Below are positions 1 through 6,981 of a stretch of 45,791 nt of DNA, one piece after another; position 1 is the first letter of the stretch; each line of letters begins with the position of its first letter. The notes under the pieces are model-generated. The model made no database searches, was not told the DNA's origin, and was given only the letters and a program-made list of their open reading frames with translations. The stretch lies in contig NZ_CAFK01000319.1 in the NCBI RefSeq assembly GCF_000239815.1, forward strand, positions 1 to 45,791, written 5' to 3'. The stretch comes from Bradyrhizobium sp. STM 3843. GTDB lineage: Bacteria > Pseudomonadota > Alphaproteobacteria > Rhizobiales > Xanthobacteraceae. The translations under genes and the position numbers were made by a program.

Positions 1-433
1 GGGGACCGGCTTGATTGCCCCCGTCTGCGTGAAGCGAAGCTTCATCGCGCTGCGCATGACGCTTGCGCGTCAGCGCGGCCTCAGCACCGGGAGGCCAGGA
101 CCACACGACTTCACGTCCGCAAGAGCATCGTTCGTCCGCATCTCCGCAAAGGACATGCTGCGACATCTCGCGGCCACCGCTCCCCGCCCCGCGTGTCGTG
201 ACGATCGCGCGCAACGCCCCTCTTCGATGAGGCGGGATGCAGACAGGATGCATATTTTCTGATAAAACGAAAGCGATAAATTCGACGCTGCAAGGCTGGC
301 GCGACGCACCCCACTGAAGCGGCTTGCGAAATCAGTTTTTCCGCGTGGGCGAATCTCACGTGTTCGGCAGCTCTCCTGTGCGGCGCTGCCCCGCAAACCC
401 GCTAACTGATTTGCCCGTCAGCCAGTCACATCC
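1..433. other. Non-coding or degenerate sequence at window edge
   Basis: I see no convincing gene here. Several overlapping short open frames exist on both strands, but none has a plausible ribosome-binding site or protein-like composition. From memory the stretch resembles degenerate intergenic repeat debris that recurs in Bradyrhizobium genomes; that is recollection, not something I could test. It ends against a palindromic repeat element starting near 439. Confidence 0.35.
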
Positions 434-438
434 GCGGT

Positions 439-558
439 GTCGTCCCGGCGAACGCCGGGACCCATAACCACAGGCAGAGGTGATGAAGTGAGATGATCGC
501 GCCGAGCCTTCGCCAAACGAAATCCGGTGCGTATGGGTCCCGGCGTTCGCCGGGACGA
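439..558. repeat. Palindromic repeat element, family 1, copy A
   Basis: The ends are inverted copies of each other: gtcgtcccggcgaacgccgg on the left, followed by gacccataaccacag, and tatgggtcccggcg running to cgggacgat on the right. Each end is itself a hairpin (ccggcgaacgccgg). Three more copies lie at 32930-33057, 35907-36045 and 44524-44639, all between genes. The size (about 120-140 bp), inverted ends and lack of coding capacity fit a REP/MITE-type element. Confidence 0.8.
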
Positions 559-609
559 TATCGAATGTGCGGCGCGCCTAGCGCACTCAATCGAGAGCCG
601 GATAGGCTC

Positions 610-909
610 TCATCCAGTTTTGTCGATTCGATAAAGTTCGGTTTCACACCATGCGCAGCGGTAGATGCGCCCCGCATTGATCACTCGGGCTCCCAATGCC
701 TTCCGCCGGCATCGGCTACAAACGACGCCCTCCGCTTCATGGCAGCCGGGGTGGGTTGCCAGATACTGTTCAAGCGTGGGGTAAGACTTCCAGCGACGGC
801 GATAGATCAACTGGTTGAGTAGCAGGACTGCCGCCAGGGCAGCGAAGCCAACGATCCAGCCGTGATACCGATCAAGGAATTCCAATACGGGTGAGAGGGG
901 TTTCCACAT
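610..909 (-). CDS. Small membrane-anchored protein with two CxxC pairs
   Basis: A 99-residue protein. Residues about 15-33 (WIVGFAALAAVLLLNQLIY) form one transmembrane helix followed by a basic stretch (RRRWKS). The C-terminal half carries CSRC and, about 20 residues later, CAWC, plus an upstream Cys; this spacing is that of a zinc ribbon, so the soluble part probably binds zinc. The family is not one I can name. The start codon is ATG with GAGG very close upstream, so initiation is not certain. It stands alone between a repeat element and a gene-poor stretch. Function unknown. Confidence 0.6.
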   Translation of the reverse strand: MWKPLSPVLEFLDRYHGWIVGFAALAAVLLLNQLIYRRRWKSYPTLEQYLATHPGCHEAEGVVCSRCRRKALGARVINAGRIYRCAWCETELYRIDKTG

Positions 910-1218
910 GCCTCAGATGAGCGAAGGGATTTGGCTCGCCACGTTCACGAACTATGATGAGTTTACCTCGACGATCCACTCAGGTGCGAGCAGGCCGGCG
1001 TCCGAACCAAAAGTGTTGCCCAGGTCTCCCGAACAAACCGTAAATTCATCTGTCCGGAATGAGGCCCCATGCAGACTTGATCCCAGGCGGGCAGCGGCAA
1101 TTCTGGATGCCTAGGCGCGGAGGCCGGCTTCGGAGATGAACGGCTAACAACGGCATGTTCAGCATGGCTTCAATGCGCGCCATGTAGAAGGTAACCACCA
1201 TTCAAATGGAGGGGACAC
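910..1218. other. Intergenic, no gene seen
   Basis: About 310 bp between the divergent small genes at 610-909 and 1219-1527. The short frame on the plus strand from 908 has no protein-like composition. I could not pick out a confident promoter. Confidence 0.5.
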
Positions 1219-1527
1219 ATGGCTTCGCTCAAGACATCTCTCACAGGCGGTATCGCCGCGCTCGCCGTGACCGCAACCCTGTTCGCCGGCACGGCGCCAG
1301 CTCAAGCCCACGACGGACGCAACGCGGCGCTGATCGGCGGCCTGGTTGTCGGGGCTCTCATCGGCGGCGCACTGGCCTCGGAAACGCAAGCGTATGAGCG
1401 CGCTCCCGCCTACCGCTCCCACTATCGCTACCCGGCCTATGACGGTTACGGCTACGCGCCGGCTTACCGATATCGAAATTGCGACCACGACTACGGCAGC
1501 GCTTCGGATTGGGACGACGACGATTAG
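1219..1527 (+). CDS. Secreted glycine/tyrosine-rich small protein
   Basis: A 102-residue protein with a clear signal peptide: MASLKT, a hydrophobic core (LTGGIAALAVTATLFAG) and an AQA cleavage site before HDG near residue 30. Just after it lies a glycine-zipper-like hydrophobic segment (IGGLVVGALIGGALA, about residues 37-51), then a Tyr/Ala/Pro/Arg-rich tail ending in an acidic DWDDDD. Start supported by GGAGGGG four bases before the ATG. Small secreted proteins of this composition are common in rhizobia and usually unannotated; an envelope role is a guess. Confidence 0.8.
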   Translation: MASLKTSLTGGIAALAVTATLFAGTAPAQAHDGRNAALIGGLVVGALIGGALASETQAYERAPAYRSHYRYPAYDGYGYAPAYRYRNCDHDYGSASDWDDDD

Positions 1528-1547
1528 ACGACTGGCAGATCCAGGCA

Positions 1548-1664
1548 GTCGTTGCGAGCGAAATGATTCGTCCGCCATAGGCCCGAACGGCTATGGCGGA
1601 CGCGATGCAGACGACGTCTGCAGAACGACTGGATTCCTTCGGAGCTGTCGCTCCTCGCAACGAC
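1548..1664. repeat. MITE-like element with 11-bp inverted ends
   Basis: The ends are perfect inverted copies, gtcgttgcgag (1548-1558) and ctcgcaacgac (1654-1664). Inside lies a perfect 12-bp stem, cgtccgccatag (1569-1580) and ctatggcggacg (1591-1602), with a 10-base loop. The element sits between the converging genes at 1527 and 1706, where the hairpin could stop transcription from both sides, although no T-run follows it. Confidence 0.65.
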
Positions 1665-1705
1665 GGGGATGTCGGAGGTCTGCGACACCCCAGCGGATTT
1701 CGGAC

Positions 1706-1945
1706 CTATTCGGCGGATACAACGCCTCTGGGGTCGATATCCCGATGCGACGCGACGTAGTCGATCTCGCCGCGCGTGGTGCCGATGTCCAGCAGTTCCC
1801 TGTCGCTGAGGCCGGACAAGGTGGCGCGGACCATTCGGCGCTCGCGCCAGTCCCGAAACGTCACCTGAAGCCTCGCGAAAAATCCGACGGGTTTGATCGG
1901 CACGAAGGTGCGCGGTAACCTCAGTACGTCGTGGGTCGTGCTCAT
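1706..1945 (-). CDS. DUF1127 small basic protein
   Basis: A 79-residue protein. The DUF1127 core is visible: FRDWRERRMVRATLSGLSDR, then ELLDIGTTRGEIDYV. In alphaproteobacteria DUF1127 proteins are short Arg-rich proteins, some of which act in RNA turnover or in phosphate and carbon metabolism; which applies here is unknown. I start at the ATG at 1945 because GGAG lies 8 bases upstream; an upstream GTG at 1978 has no such site. The first 79 residues and the leader are closely matched by the N-terminus and leader of the gene at 4238-5155, so the two are duplicates. Confidence 0.85.
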   Translation of the reverse strand: MSTTHDVLRLPRTFVPIKPVGFFARLQVTFRDWRERRMVRATLSGLSDRELLDIGTTRGEIDYVASHRDIDPRGVVSAE

Positions 1946-2030
1946 CGCGGTAACTCCGCCGATTGATCCACCCAGCACGATGCTGCCACACCCACGACGG
2001 GTGCGCTTGTTACCCAGATTACATTTTGCT
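1946..2030 (-). promoter_or_regulatory. Conserved DUF1127 leader, copy 1
   Basis: About 85 bases upstream of the DUF1127 start are nearly identical to the leader at 5156-5239. Shared parts are the ribosome-binding site, a small dyad (caccc/gggtg at 1989-2003 here, one C shorter in the other copy), aacaagcgcaccc on the coding strand and an aaaatgtaa block. Conservation well beyond the ribosome site suggests promoter and 5'UTR function rather than chance. Confidence 0.6.
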
Positions 2031-2137
2031 GATCGCAGGCTCGTTCTTTTCGGACATCACGTCGTCGCGATTGCAGCCGGCGGGGGGGCGATCTGATCTG
2101 GCTTCACCGGTGGGAATAGCAGCGCGCTGGCCTGCGT

Positions 2138-3601
2138 CTACTTCACAGCGCGAACGTGCACCACGGCCCAGTCGTTGGCGAACACTCTGTGCCAGCCATC
2201 GAGACGATCGAGCAGCTGCGCGGCGGGTGTCGATTGAAGCAGAAGCGTGGCCTCGATCTTGTTCTCATCGAGAATGCGGAACAACACGTTGGGATCCTGC
2301 AACGACACCGCGTTGAAGTAATCAAGCCCGAACTGCTCGCCGTAGAGTTCGGAACGTCCATCGATGAACGGCGCCATGTCCTTCCAGATCATGTAGCCGC
2401 CGAGTGCGTCCTCGTTGAACACCCGCGTCACGTTCTGGGCGCGCAGCGCCGCAATCGCCGGCTGGAACTGCTCATCGGCCGCTAATCGGATCGGGCGCAG
2501 CGCGGCGACGCCGATGATCAGCAACACTGCCGCGACAACCGCCGTGACCGTCGCCACGCTCCGCGCTGCAGGAGCAGCGTCGCTCGGCCAGCCGAACTTT
2601 TCGGCAAGCGGCGTCAGCAACACCAGGGGCAGCAGCAGCGCGAACACCTCAATGTGGCGGTCATGACTCAGCGCCATATGCAGCAGTCCGAGCGCGAGGA
2701 GGATCCGCGTCGGCGGCAGCATCACGCCAAAGTAAAGCACCGCCGCGATCGCCAGCAGCAGGCAGACTTCGAACGTGCTGACTTGCGCGAAGCTGACTGG
2801 CCCCCATTCAGAGATCAACGCCAGCACGCCGCCGAGATCGAGAATCTTCCGGGCCGCGAACAGCGTGTCCCAGCCATAGGGCGTTGCACAGCTGGCGATC
2901 AACGCGCCGATGCCAAACAATGCCCATTTGAATGCGAGGATCTTGTGCCGCGGCGCCGGTGCATTCCACACCGCATCCAAACCGATCGGGGCGACCAGTC
3001 CGAGCCCGAGCAGGAAGCTGCCATGAATGTTGGCCCAGAGCGCGAGCAGCGGCAGCAGCCACGGTGACGGCGCGGCGCGACGATCGGCCGCAGCAATGAG
3101 GCCGGAGACCCAGGCGACCATCACCGGCATCGCCAGCACATGCGGCCGCGCCAGCAGATGATGCTGCGCCAGCGCGAACGCGACCATCGCCACCACACCG
3201 GCGGCGGCGATGGAGATCCGCGAACTCAGCACCCGCACCAGCAGCGCGAACGCAGCCGCGATGGCGAGCGCGGACAGCGCGACCACGCCAGGCCATCCCG
3301 CCAACTGGTAAGCAGCTGCGAACAGCAGCTGCGACAGCCATGACGATGATATCCAGGGCGCACCGGCCTTGGTCCAGGAGTAGATGTCGACATGGGGGAC
3401 CGCATGCTGCGCAAGGATCCACCCGCCGACCTTGATCTGCCAGAACGTATCGGTGTCGGTGAGCAGGTTGTTGCCCTGGAGCACGACCAGCACGCCAACG
3501 ATGACAGCGGCCCAGAACCAGGCCGGCACCCGAGCCAGGATCTGGGCGCGGCCGTCCATGAGGCCGCAGCCGCGCGCCCTGTCGACGCTGGTAACGCTCA
3601 T
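2138..3601 (-). CDS. Polytopic GT-C-like membrane protein of unknown function
   Basis: A 487-residue protein with roughly ten hydrophobic helices. After the first helix comes TDTDTFWQIKVGGWILAQ and then VDIYSWTKAGAPWISSSWL: an acidic pair, a Trp and an S-W-T block in the first periplasmic loop, the pattern of GT-C-fold glycosyltransferase-like integral membrane proteins. The last 110 residues are soluble and include VFNEDALGGYMIWKD and FIDGRSELYG, also typical of this uncharacterised group. No donor or acceptor can be deduced. Start at the ATG with AGGG about 8 bases upstream. It lies between a DUF1127 gene and a DUF3237 relic, in the position where the second copy of the segment has a winged-helix regulator. 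Confidence 0.8.
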   Translation of the reverse strand: MSVTSVDRARGCGLMDGRAQILARVPAWFWAAVIVGVLVVLQGNNLLTDTDTFWQIKVGGWILAQHAVPHVDIYSWTKAGAPWISSSWLSQLLFAAAYQLAGWPGVVALSALAIAAAFALLVRVLSSRISIAAAGVVAMVAFALAQHHLLARPHVLAMPVMVAWVSGLIAAADRRAAPSPWLLPLLALWANIHGSFLLGLGLVAPIGLDAVWNAPAPRHKILAFKWALFGIGALIASCATPYGWDTLFAARKILDLGGVLALISEWGPVSFAQVSTFEVCLLLAIAAVLYFGVMLPPTRILLALGLLHMALSHDRHIEVFALLLPLVLLTPLAEKFGWPSDAAPAARSVATVTAVVAAVLLIIGVAALRPIRLAADEQFQPAIAALRAQNVTRVFNEDALGGYMIWKDMAPFIDGRSELYGEQFGLDYFNAVSLQDPNVLFRILDENKIEATLLLQSTPAAQLLDRLDGWHRVFANDWAVVHVRAVK

Positions 3602-3710
3602 GGTGAGAACCCTGCCGGACCGCCAAGGGAAACGCTGGGTACGACGGCGGACGCCTCATGCAAGCAGGCAAGCCGTAATTTTTCGTGAATCGCGGCCTGG
3701 CAGCGCCGTG

Positions 3711-3807
3711 CCCCTGCAGCACCAGATGCACGTTCGACAACCCGTTGGTCGGCGTGGCGGACGACAGAGGCGACGAAGAGCTGCTGCATCAGCCAGCGAT
3801 GGTTTTC
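3711..3807 (-). pseudogene. DUF3237 relic (3' end, frameshifted)
   Basis: One minus-strand frame reads ENHRWLMQQLFVASVVRHAD, matching the C-terminal YRWLMQHIFVASAARYAD of the intact DUF3237 gene at 6502-6981. The match then continues in another frame as NVHLVLQG against DVHIVL, so a frameshift separates the two pieces. There is no upstream part of the gene. DNA similarity runs past the 3' end into the sequence that follows the intact gene, including gtaatttt, which overlaps the stop codon of the regulator there. This is a decayed duplicate. Confidence 0.75.
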
Positions 3808-3827
3808 CCCATTGGCAGACCAAGCCG

Positions 3828-4106
3828 TCAGGGCTGTTTTCTTCTGCCGAGTGCCTTTAAGAAAGTCGCGATCACGAATGGTGCCAAAACCAGAAGACAG
3901 GCACCAATTGCAAATCCTAGGAAGTCTTGCACCAACGCCTTCGAAAAGAGGATCGGAGAATAAGAACTATCCCTGAGGCTCCCGAGAAGCTCAACCTTCC
4001 CTGTCGTGTACCAGATATAAATTGCCGCGCCATTGTACCCGGCCAAAATGAAGCCAGTCGCGACTATCACCCATATCCCTATTACAACTGCCCGCCGTGG
4101 CGTCAT
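3828..4106 (-). CDS. Small two-helix membrane protein
   Basis: A 92-residue protein with two hydrophobic segments, at about residues 6-30 (VIGIWVIVATGFILAGYNGA) and 58-82 (FLGFAIGACLLVLAPFVIAT), ending in a basic KALGRRKQP. I do not recognise the family. No Shine-Dalgarno sequence is visible before the ATG. It lies next to the DUF3237 relic in a region rich in duplicated and decayed DNA, so it may be poorly expressed or not conserved. Confidence 0.5.
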   Translation of the reverse strand: MTPRRAVVIGIWVIVATGFILAGYNGAAIYIWYTTGKVELLGSLRDSSYSPILFSKALVQDFLGFAIGACLLVLAPFVIATFLKALGRRKQP

Positions 4107-4237
4107 AGGGACAATTCAACACGTCAAAGGTGAAAGCCCTCTGAACGCAATCTACGTGGATATCGGCCTTTGGCCCATCGACCGTGGTCGCCACTTCAGA
4201 GCTGAGAACAGCTCACGTCGGATCCGTGCATGACTTA

Positions 4238-5155
4238 CTAATTGGCCAGTGCTGCAGTCTCCGCAGCGGCGGATGGATTGGGCCGCTCGAATACAAAACG
4301 TGATGTCACCGAAATTTCCGCATCGTCGCGGGCCGCCTGGCCGATCAGAATGAGGCCTGCTCCGCCATTGGCGACCGTCAGGATGACCGGTTCACCCGCC
4401 GACGTCCTGATCGGCTCCATCCCGATGATCAGAAATTCACCGATCGGTTGATCCATATACTGAAGCCTCAGTTGTGGACCGATTTCGGCGGGCGCGAGCC
4501 GGAAACCCAGCCGTTGTGCACGCAGATAGATGTCCTTCAAGGGAGCCGTCTCGCCCTTAAAGCCGAGTTCGGTGCCCGAGACAGCAACAAGCTGCACGTC
4601 AGCTTTCTTTCCGCTGACAGCAAAGTACGGCTGGCCAAGTATATCGGCAGCGGAATTTCCGACGCCGCAACCCATCGCACGCATGGCGCTGCGGAGAGCG
4701 AGCGAGTCCGTGAACGTCCCTATCGCAATCGTCTTCCACACCGGAACACCGGTGGCCGAGCTGACAGGAACCAGCGATTCCGGTGGCCGCGGAGCGGTCT
4801 TGAGCGTCGCGTAGTTCCGCAGAACGTCTCGCGCAGTGCATTGAGCTTGGGCGTCATTTGCGAAAGCGAGAATAAGCGTCTGACAAAGCAGCAGGACAAC
4901 GAAGGTAATGCCGCTGTGCCGGCCTGTCGAACGAGGCGGCCTCGCGATACCTTTCTGTGAGGCGACGTAGTCGATCTCGCTACGCGTCGTGCCGATATCC
5001 ATGAGCTCCCTATCGCTCAGGCTGGACAAGGTCGCGTGGACCATTCGGCGTTCGCGCCAATCCCGATAGGCAACCCGAAATCGCTCGAAAAGCCCGAAGG
5101 ATATCGCCGGCACGAAGGTGTGTGCCGAGCTGATCGTGTCGTGGGTCTTGCTCAT
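4238..5155 (-). CDS. DUF1127 domain fused to a secreted/periplasmic domain
   Basis: A 305-residue protein in two unlike parts. Residues 1-66 are a complete DUF1127 protein (RDWRERRMVHATLSSLSDR, then MDIGTTRSEIDYVAS), close to that of 1706-1945. Residues 82-104 (ITFVVLLLCQTLILAFANDA, then QAQ) read as a signal peptide with an AQA site, followed by about 200 residues of an exported-type domain of unknown function containing two Cys. The codons between the DUF1127 part and the hydrophobic core include no ATG, GTG or TTG, so the second part has no start of its own. Start at the ATG at 5155, with GGAG 8 bases upstream. The former signal peptide is probably now an internal membrane anchor with the DUF1127 part in the cytoplasm. 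Confidence 0.75.
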   Translation of the reverse strand: MSKTHDTISSAHTFVPAISFGLFERFRVAYRDWRERRMVHATLSSLSDRELMDIGTTRSEIDYVASQKGIARPPRSTGRHSGITFVVLLLCQTLILAFANDAQAQCTARDVLRNYATLKTAPRPPESLVPVSSATGVPVWKTIAIGTFTDSLALRSAMRAMGCGVGNSAADILGQPYFAVSGKKADVQLVAVSGTELGFKGETAPLKDIYLRAQRLGFRLAPAEIGPQLRLQYMDQPIGEFLIIGMEPIRTSAGEPVILTVANGGAGLILIGQAARDDAEISVTSRFVFERPNPSAAAETAALAN

Positions 5156-5239
5156 CGCGGTAGCTCCGCCGATTGATCCACCCGGCACGATGCTGCCACA
5201 CCACGACGGGTGCGCTTGTTATCTGGCTTACATTTTCCT
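5156..5239 (-). promoter_or_regulatory. Conserved DUF1127 leader, copy 2
   Basis: Nearly identical over about 75-85 bases to the leader at 1946-2030. It forms most of the 159-bp space shared with the divergent winged-helix regulator at 5315. On the plus strand it contains CTTAC at 5227-5231 and again at 5238-5242, exactly 11 bp apart, the helical spacing of direct half-sites used by OmpR/PhoB-type winged-helix proteins. The second CTTAC is absent from copy 1. Confidence 0.5.
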
Positions 5240-5314
5240 TACCGAGGGCTTATTCTTTGAGGGCAGCGCTGCCACACTCTCGGGCGACCGAGGGCAAGCC
5301 AGAGGAATGGTGCC

Positions 5315-6469
5315 ATGCGCTATTTCTTCGAGGACTTTGCGTTGGACACCGAACGGCGCGAGTTGCGGCGGGGCGCTGATGTCGTGCCTACGACGCCGCA
5401 GGTTCTCGATCTGCTCGCCTATCTGATCCTCAGCAGGGATCGCGTCGTCAGCAAGGACGATCTCATCAAAGCGGTTTGGAATGGTCGGATCGTATCTGAC
5501 GCGGCGGTGACAACCCGGCTGAACGCCGTTCGACGCGCGATCGGCGACTCCGGCGAACAACAGCGGCTCATCAAGACATTTCCACGCAAGGGCATTCGTT
5601 TCGTGAGCGATGTCCGCGAGGAGGATCGGCACACAGCAACCGTGGTGGCCTCAGACACACTCGCTGAGCCGTCCGAGCTCGCCGGGTCGGCCGGGAAGAC
5701 AGCGGTGTCGGGCCCTGATCTCTCTCAAAAGGTGGTTAGCAAACAGCACGCGAATGGCTGGCTGCATCACCTCAGAAATCATTTGAGGCTCGTCGGCGGG
5801 GCGCTGACGTCGATTGCCGCCATCGGCGCAATTGCCGGTGGCCTGATCGGCTATTGGAATGTCTGGAGGACAGTTCGTAGCGACGTCGTTCGGGACGCCC
5901 AAAAGATCCAGGGTCAATTCAGACGCGACACCGCGCCCCGTCTGGCTGTCGTCGTGTTGCCGTTCGCCGACCTCAACAACGATCCGGAGCAGGCCCATCT
6001 TGCTGACGCCATCACCGCGGATTTGACGGCCGAGCTCGCGAGGACGCCGGCCAGTTTCGTGGTCGGACGCGAGACGGCCTTCGCCTACAAGAACAAGCCA
6101 ATCGACCTGAAGCAGCTCGGGATGGATCTCGGCATCCGCTGGGCCGTACGCGGCGCGGTCAAACGCAACGGCGACCAGGTGCGGGTCAACGTATCGCTGA
6201 CCGATCTTCAGAGCGCCCGCGACATCTGGTCAGATCGGTTCGATGGCGACCATGCAAATCTGGCGATCTTGCGCGACAAAATCACGGCGCGACTTCTCTG
6301 CGTTGCCTATCTGCACCTCCGGCAATATGAAGAAGCCGTCGAACCGTGCAGCCGCTCGTTGAATATGACCGGCGTGGACTTTCAACCTTACCCGGATCTG
6401 ATCTCGGCGTACCGGCCGACAGGGCAGATGGAAAAGGCGCGAGCTCGCCCTGTGGACGGCACGTCGTAA
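5315..6469 (+). CDS. CadC/OmpR-type winged-helix membrane regulator, C-terminally shortened
   Basis: A 384-residue protein. Residues 1-100 are an OmpR-type winged helix (TPQVLDLLAYLILSRDRVVS, KDDLIKAVWNGRIVSDAAV, ending GIRFVSDV). A transmembrane helix lies at about 158-182 (GGALTSIAAIGAIAGGLIGY). Residues 208-326 are the TolB-amino-terminal-like domain seen in this family (LAVVVLPFADLNNDPEQAHL, then WAVRGAVKRNGDQVRVNVSL). Family members usually continue with a longer TPR region; here the text jumps at about residue 327 from ILRDKITARL straight to a late-TPR-like YLHLRQYEEAVEPCSRS and ends after a few more residues. That points to an internal deletion plus truncation. AGAGG precedes the ATG. 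It may still bind DNA, since the winged helix is intact; its target could be the divergent DUF1127-fusion gene. Confidence 0.7.
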   Translation: MRYFFEDFALDTERRELRRGADVVPTTPQVLDLLAYLILSRDRVVSKDDLIKAVWNGRIVSDAAVTTRLNAVRRAIGDSGEQQRLIKTFPRKGIRFVSDVREEDRHTATVVASDTLAEPSELAGSAGKTAVSGPDLSQKVVSKQHANGWLHHLRNHLRLVGGALTSIAAIGAIAGGLIGYWNVWRTVRSDVVRDAQKIQGQFRRDTAPRLAVVVLPFADLNNDPEQAHLADAITADLTAELARTPASFVVGRETAFAYKNKPIDLKQLGMDLGIRWAVRGAVKRNGDQVRVNVSLTDLQSARDIWSDRFDGDHANLAILRDKITARLLCVAYLHLRQYEEAVEPCSRSLNMTGVDFQPYPDLISAYRPTGQMEKARARPVDGTS

Positions 6470-6501
6470 TTTTACATGGCTGCTTTGTCGCCGCGCGCCG
6501 C

Positions 6502-6981
6502 TCACAGCACTATGTGCACGTCGATGACGACGCGGTCGGCGTAACGCGCGGCGGAGGCGACGAAGATATGCTGCATCAGCCAGCGATATTTGTCGTGGCC
6601 GGTCTCAAACCGCGGGGTGGTGCGGAAATAGATCAGCGCGGGATCGACCGGCTCGCCGCGCTTGAGCTTCTGCAGTAGCTCGACCGGCCCGAAGCGGATG
6701 CCGCGGTTCTCGACATAGACGATGGCGCCATCGTCGGTCTCGAACGCGTATTTGGCCTCGAGTTCGATCAGCTCGTTCGGACGGATGATCTGGAAGTCGG
6801 CACCGAAGCCGCAGACCGTGCCCCAAATGCCTCCGCCGTCCAAACCCGGGCCCTTCACCTCGCCGCCTGTGATCGGGATGATCCGCCGGACGCCAGTACC
6901 GATCTCGCCGGCGGAGGTGACATCGCCGATCCGCGCGGTGATGGTGAAGACGTATTTCGTCTGAAGCGTGGGTGTCGACAT
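6502..6981 (-). CDS. DUF3237 (UPF0311) protein
   Basis: A 159-residue protein matching the DUF3237 family in length and motifs: VTSAGEIGTGVRRIIPITGG near the N-terminus, GIWGTVCGFGADFQIIRPNE in the middle and FRTTPRFETGHDKYRWLMQH near the end. The family is a beta-barrel of unknown function, often found beside catabolic genes. Its ATG overlaps the stop codon of the TRAP permease by one base (TGATG), so it is translationally coupled to the transporter and is the last gene of that operon. An enzyme or binding role for the imported compound is inference. A frameshifted relic of a second copy lies at 3711-3807. Confidence 0.85.
   Translation of the reverse strand: MSTPTLQTKYVFTITARIGDVTSAGEIGTGVRRIIPITGGEVKGPGLDGGGIWGTVCGFGADFQIIRPNELIELEAKYAFETDDGAIVYVENRGIRFGPVELLQKLKRGEPVDPALIYFRTTPRFETGHDKYRWLMQHIFVASAARYADRVVIDVHIVL

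Noticed and set aside
1..433. Small genes at the window start
   Set aside because: Overlapping frames on both strands with no ribosome sites or protein-like composition.
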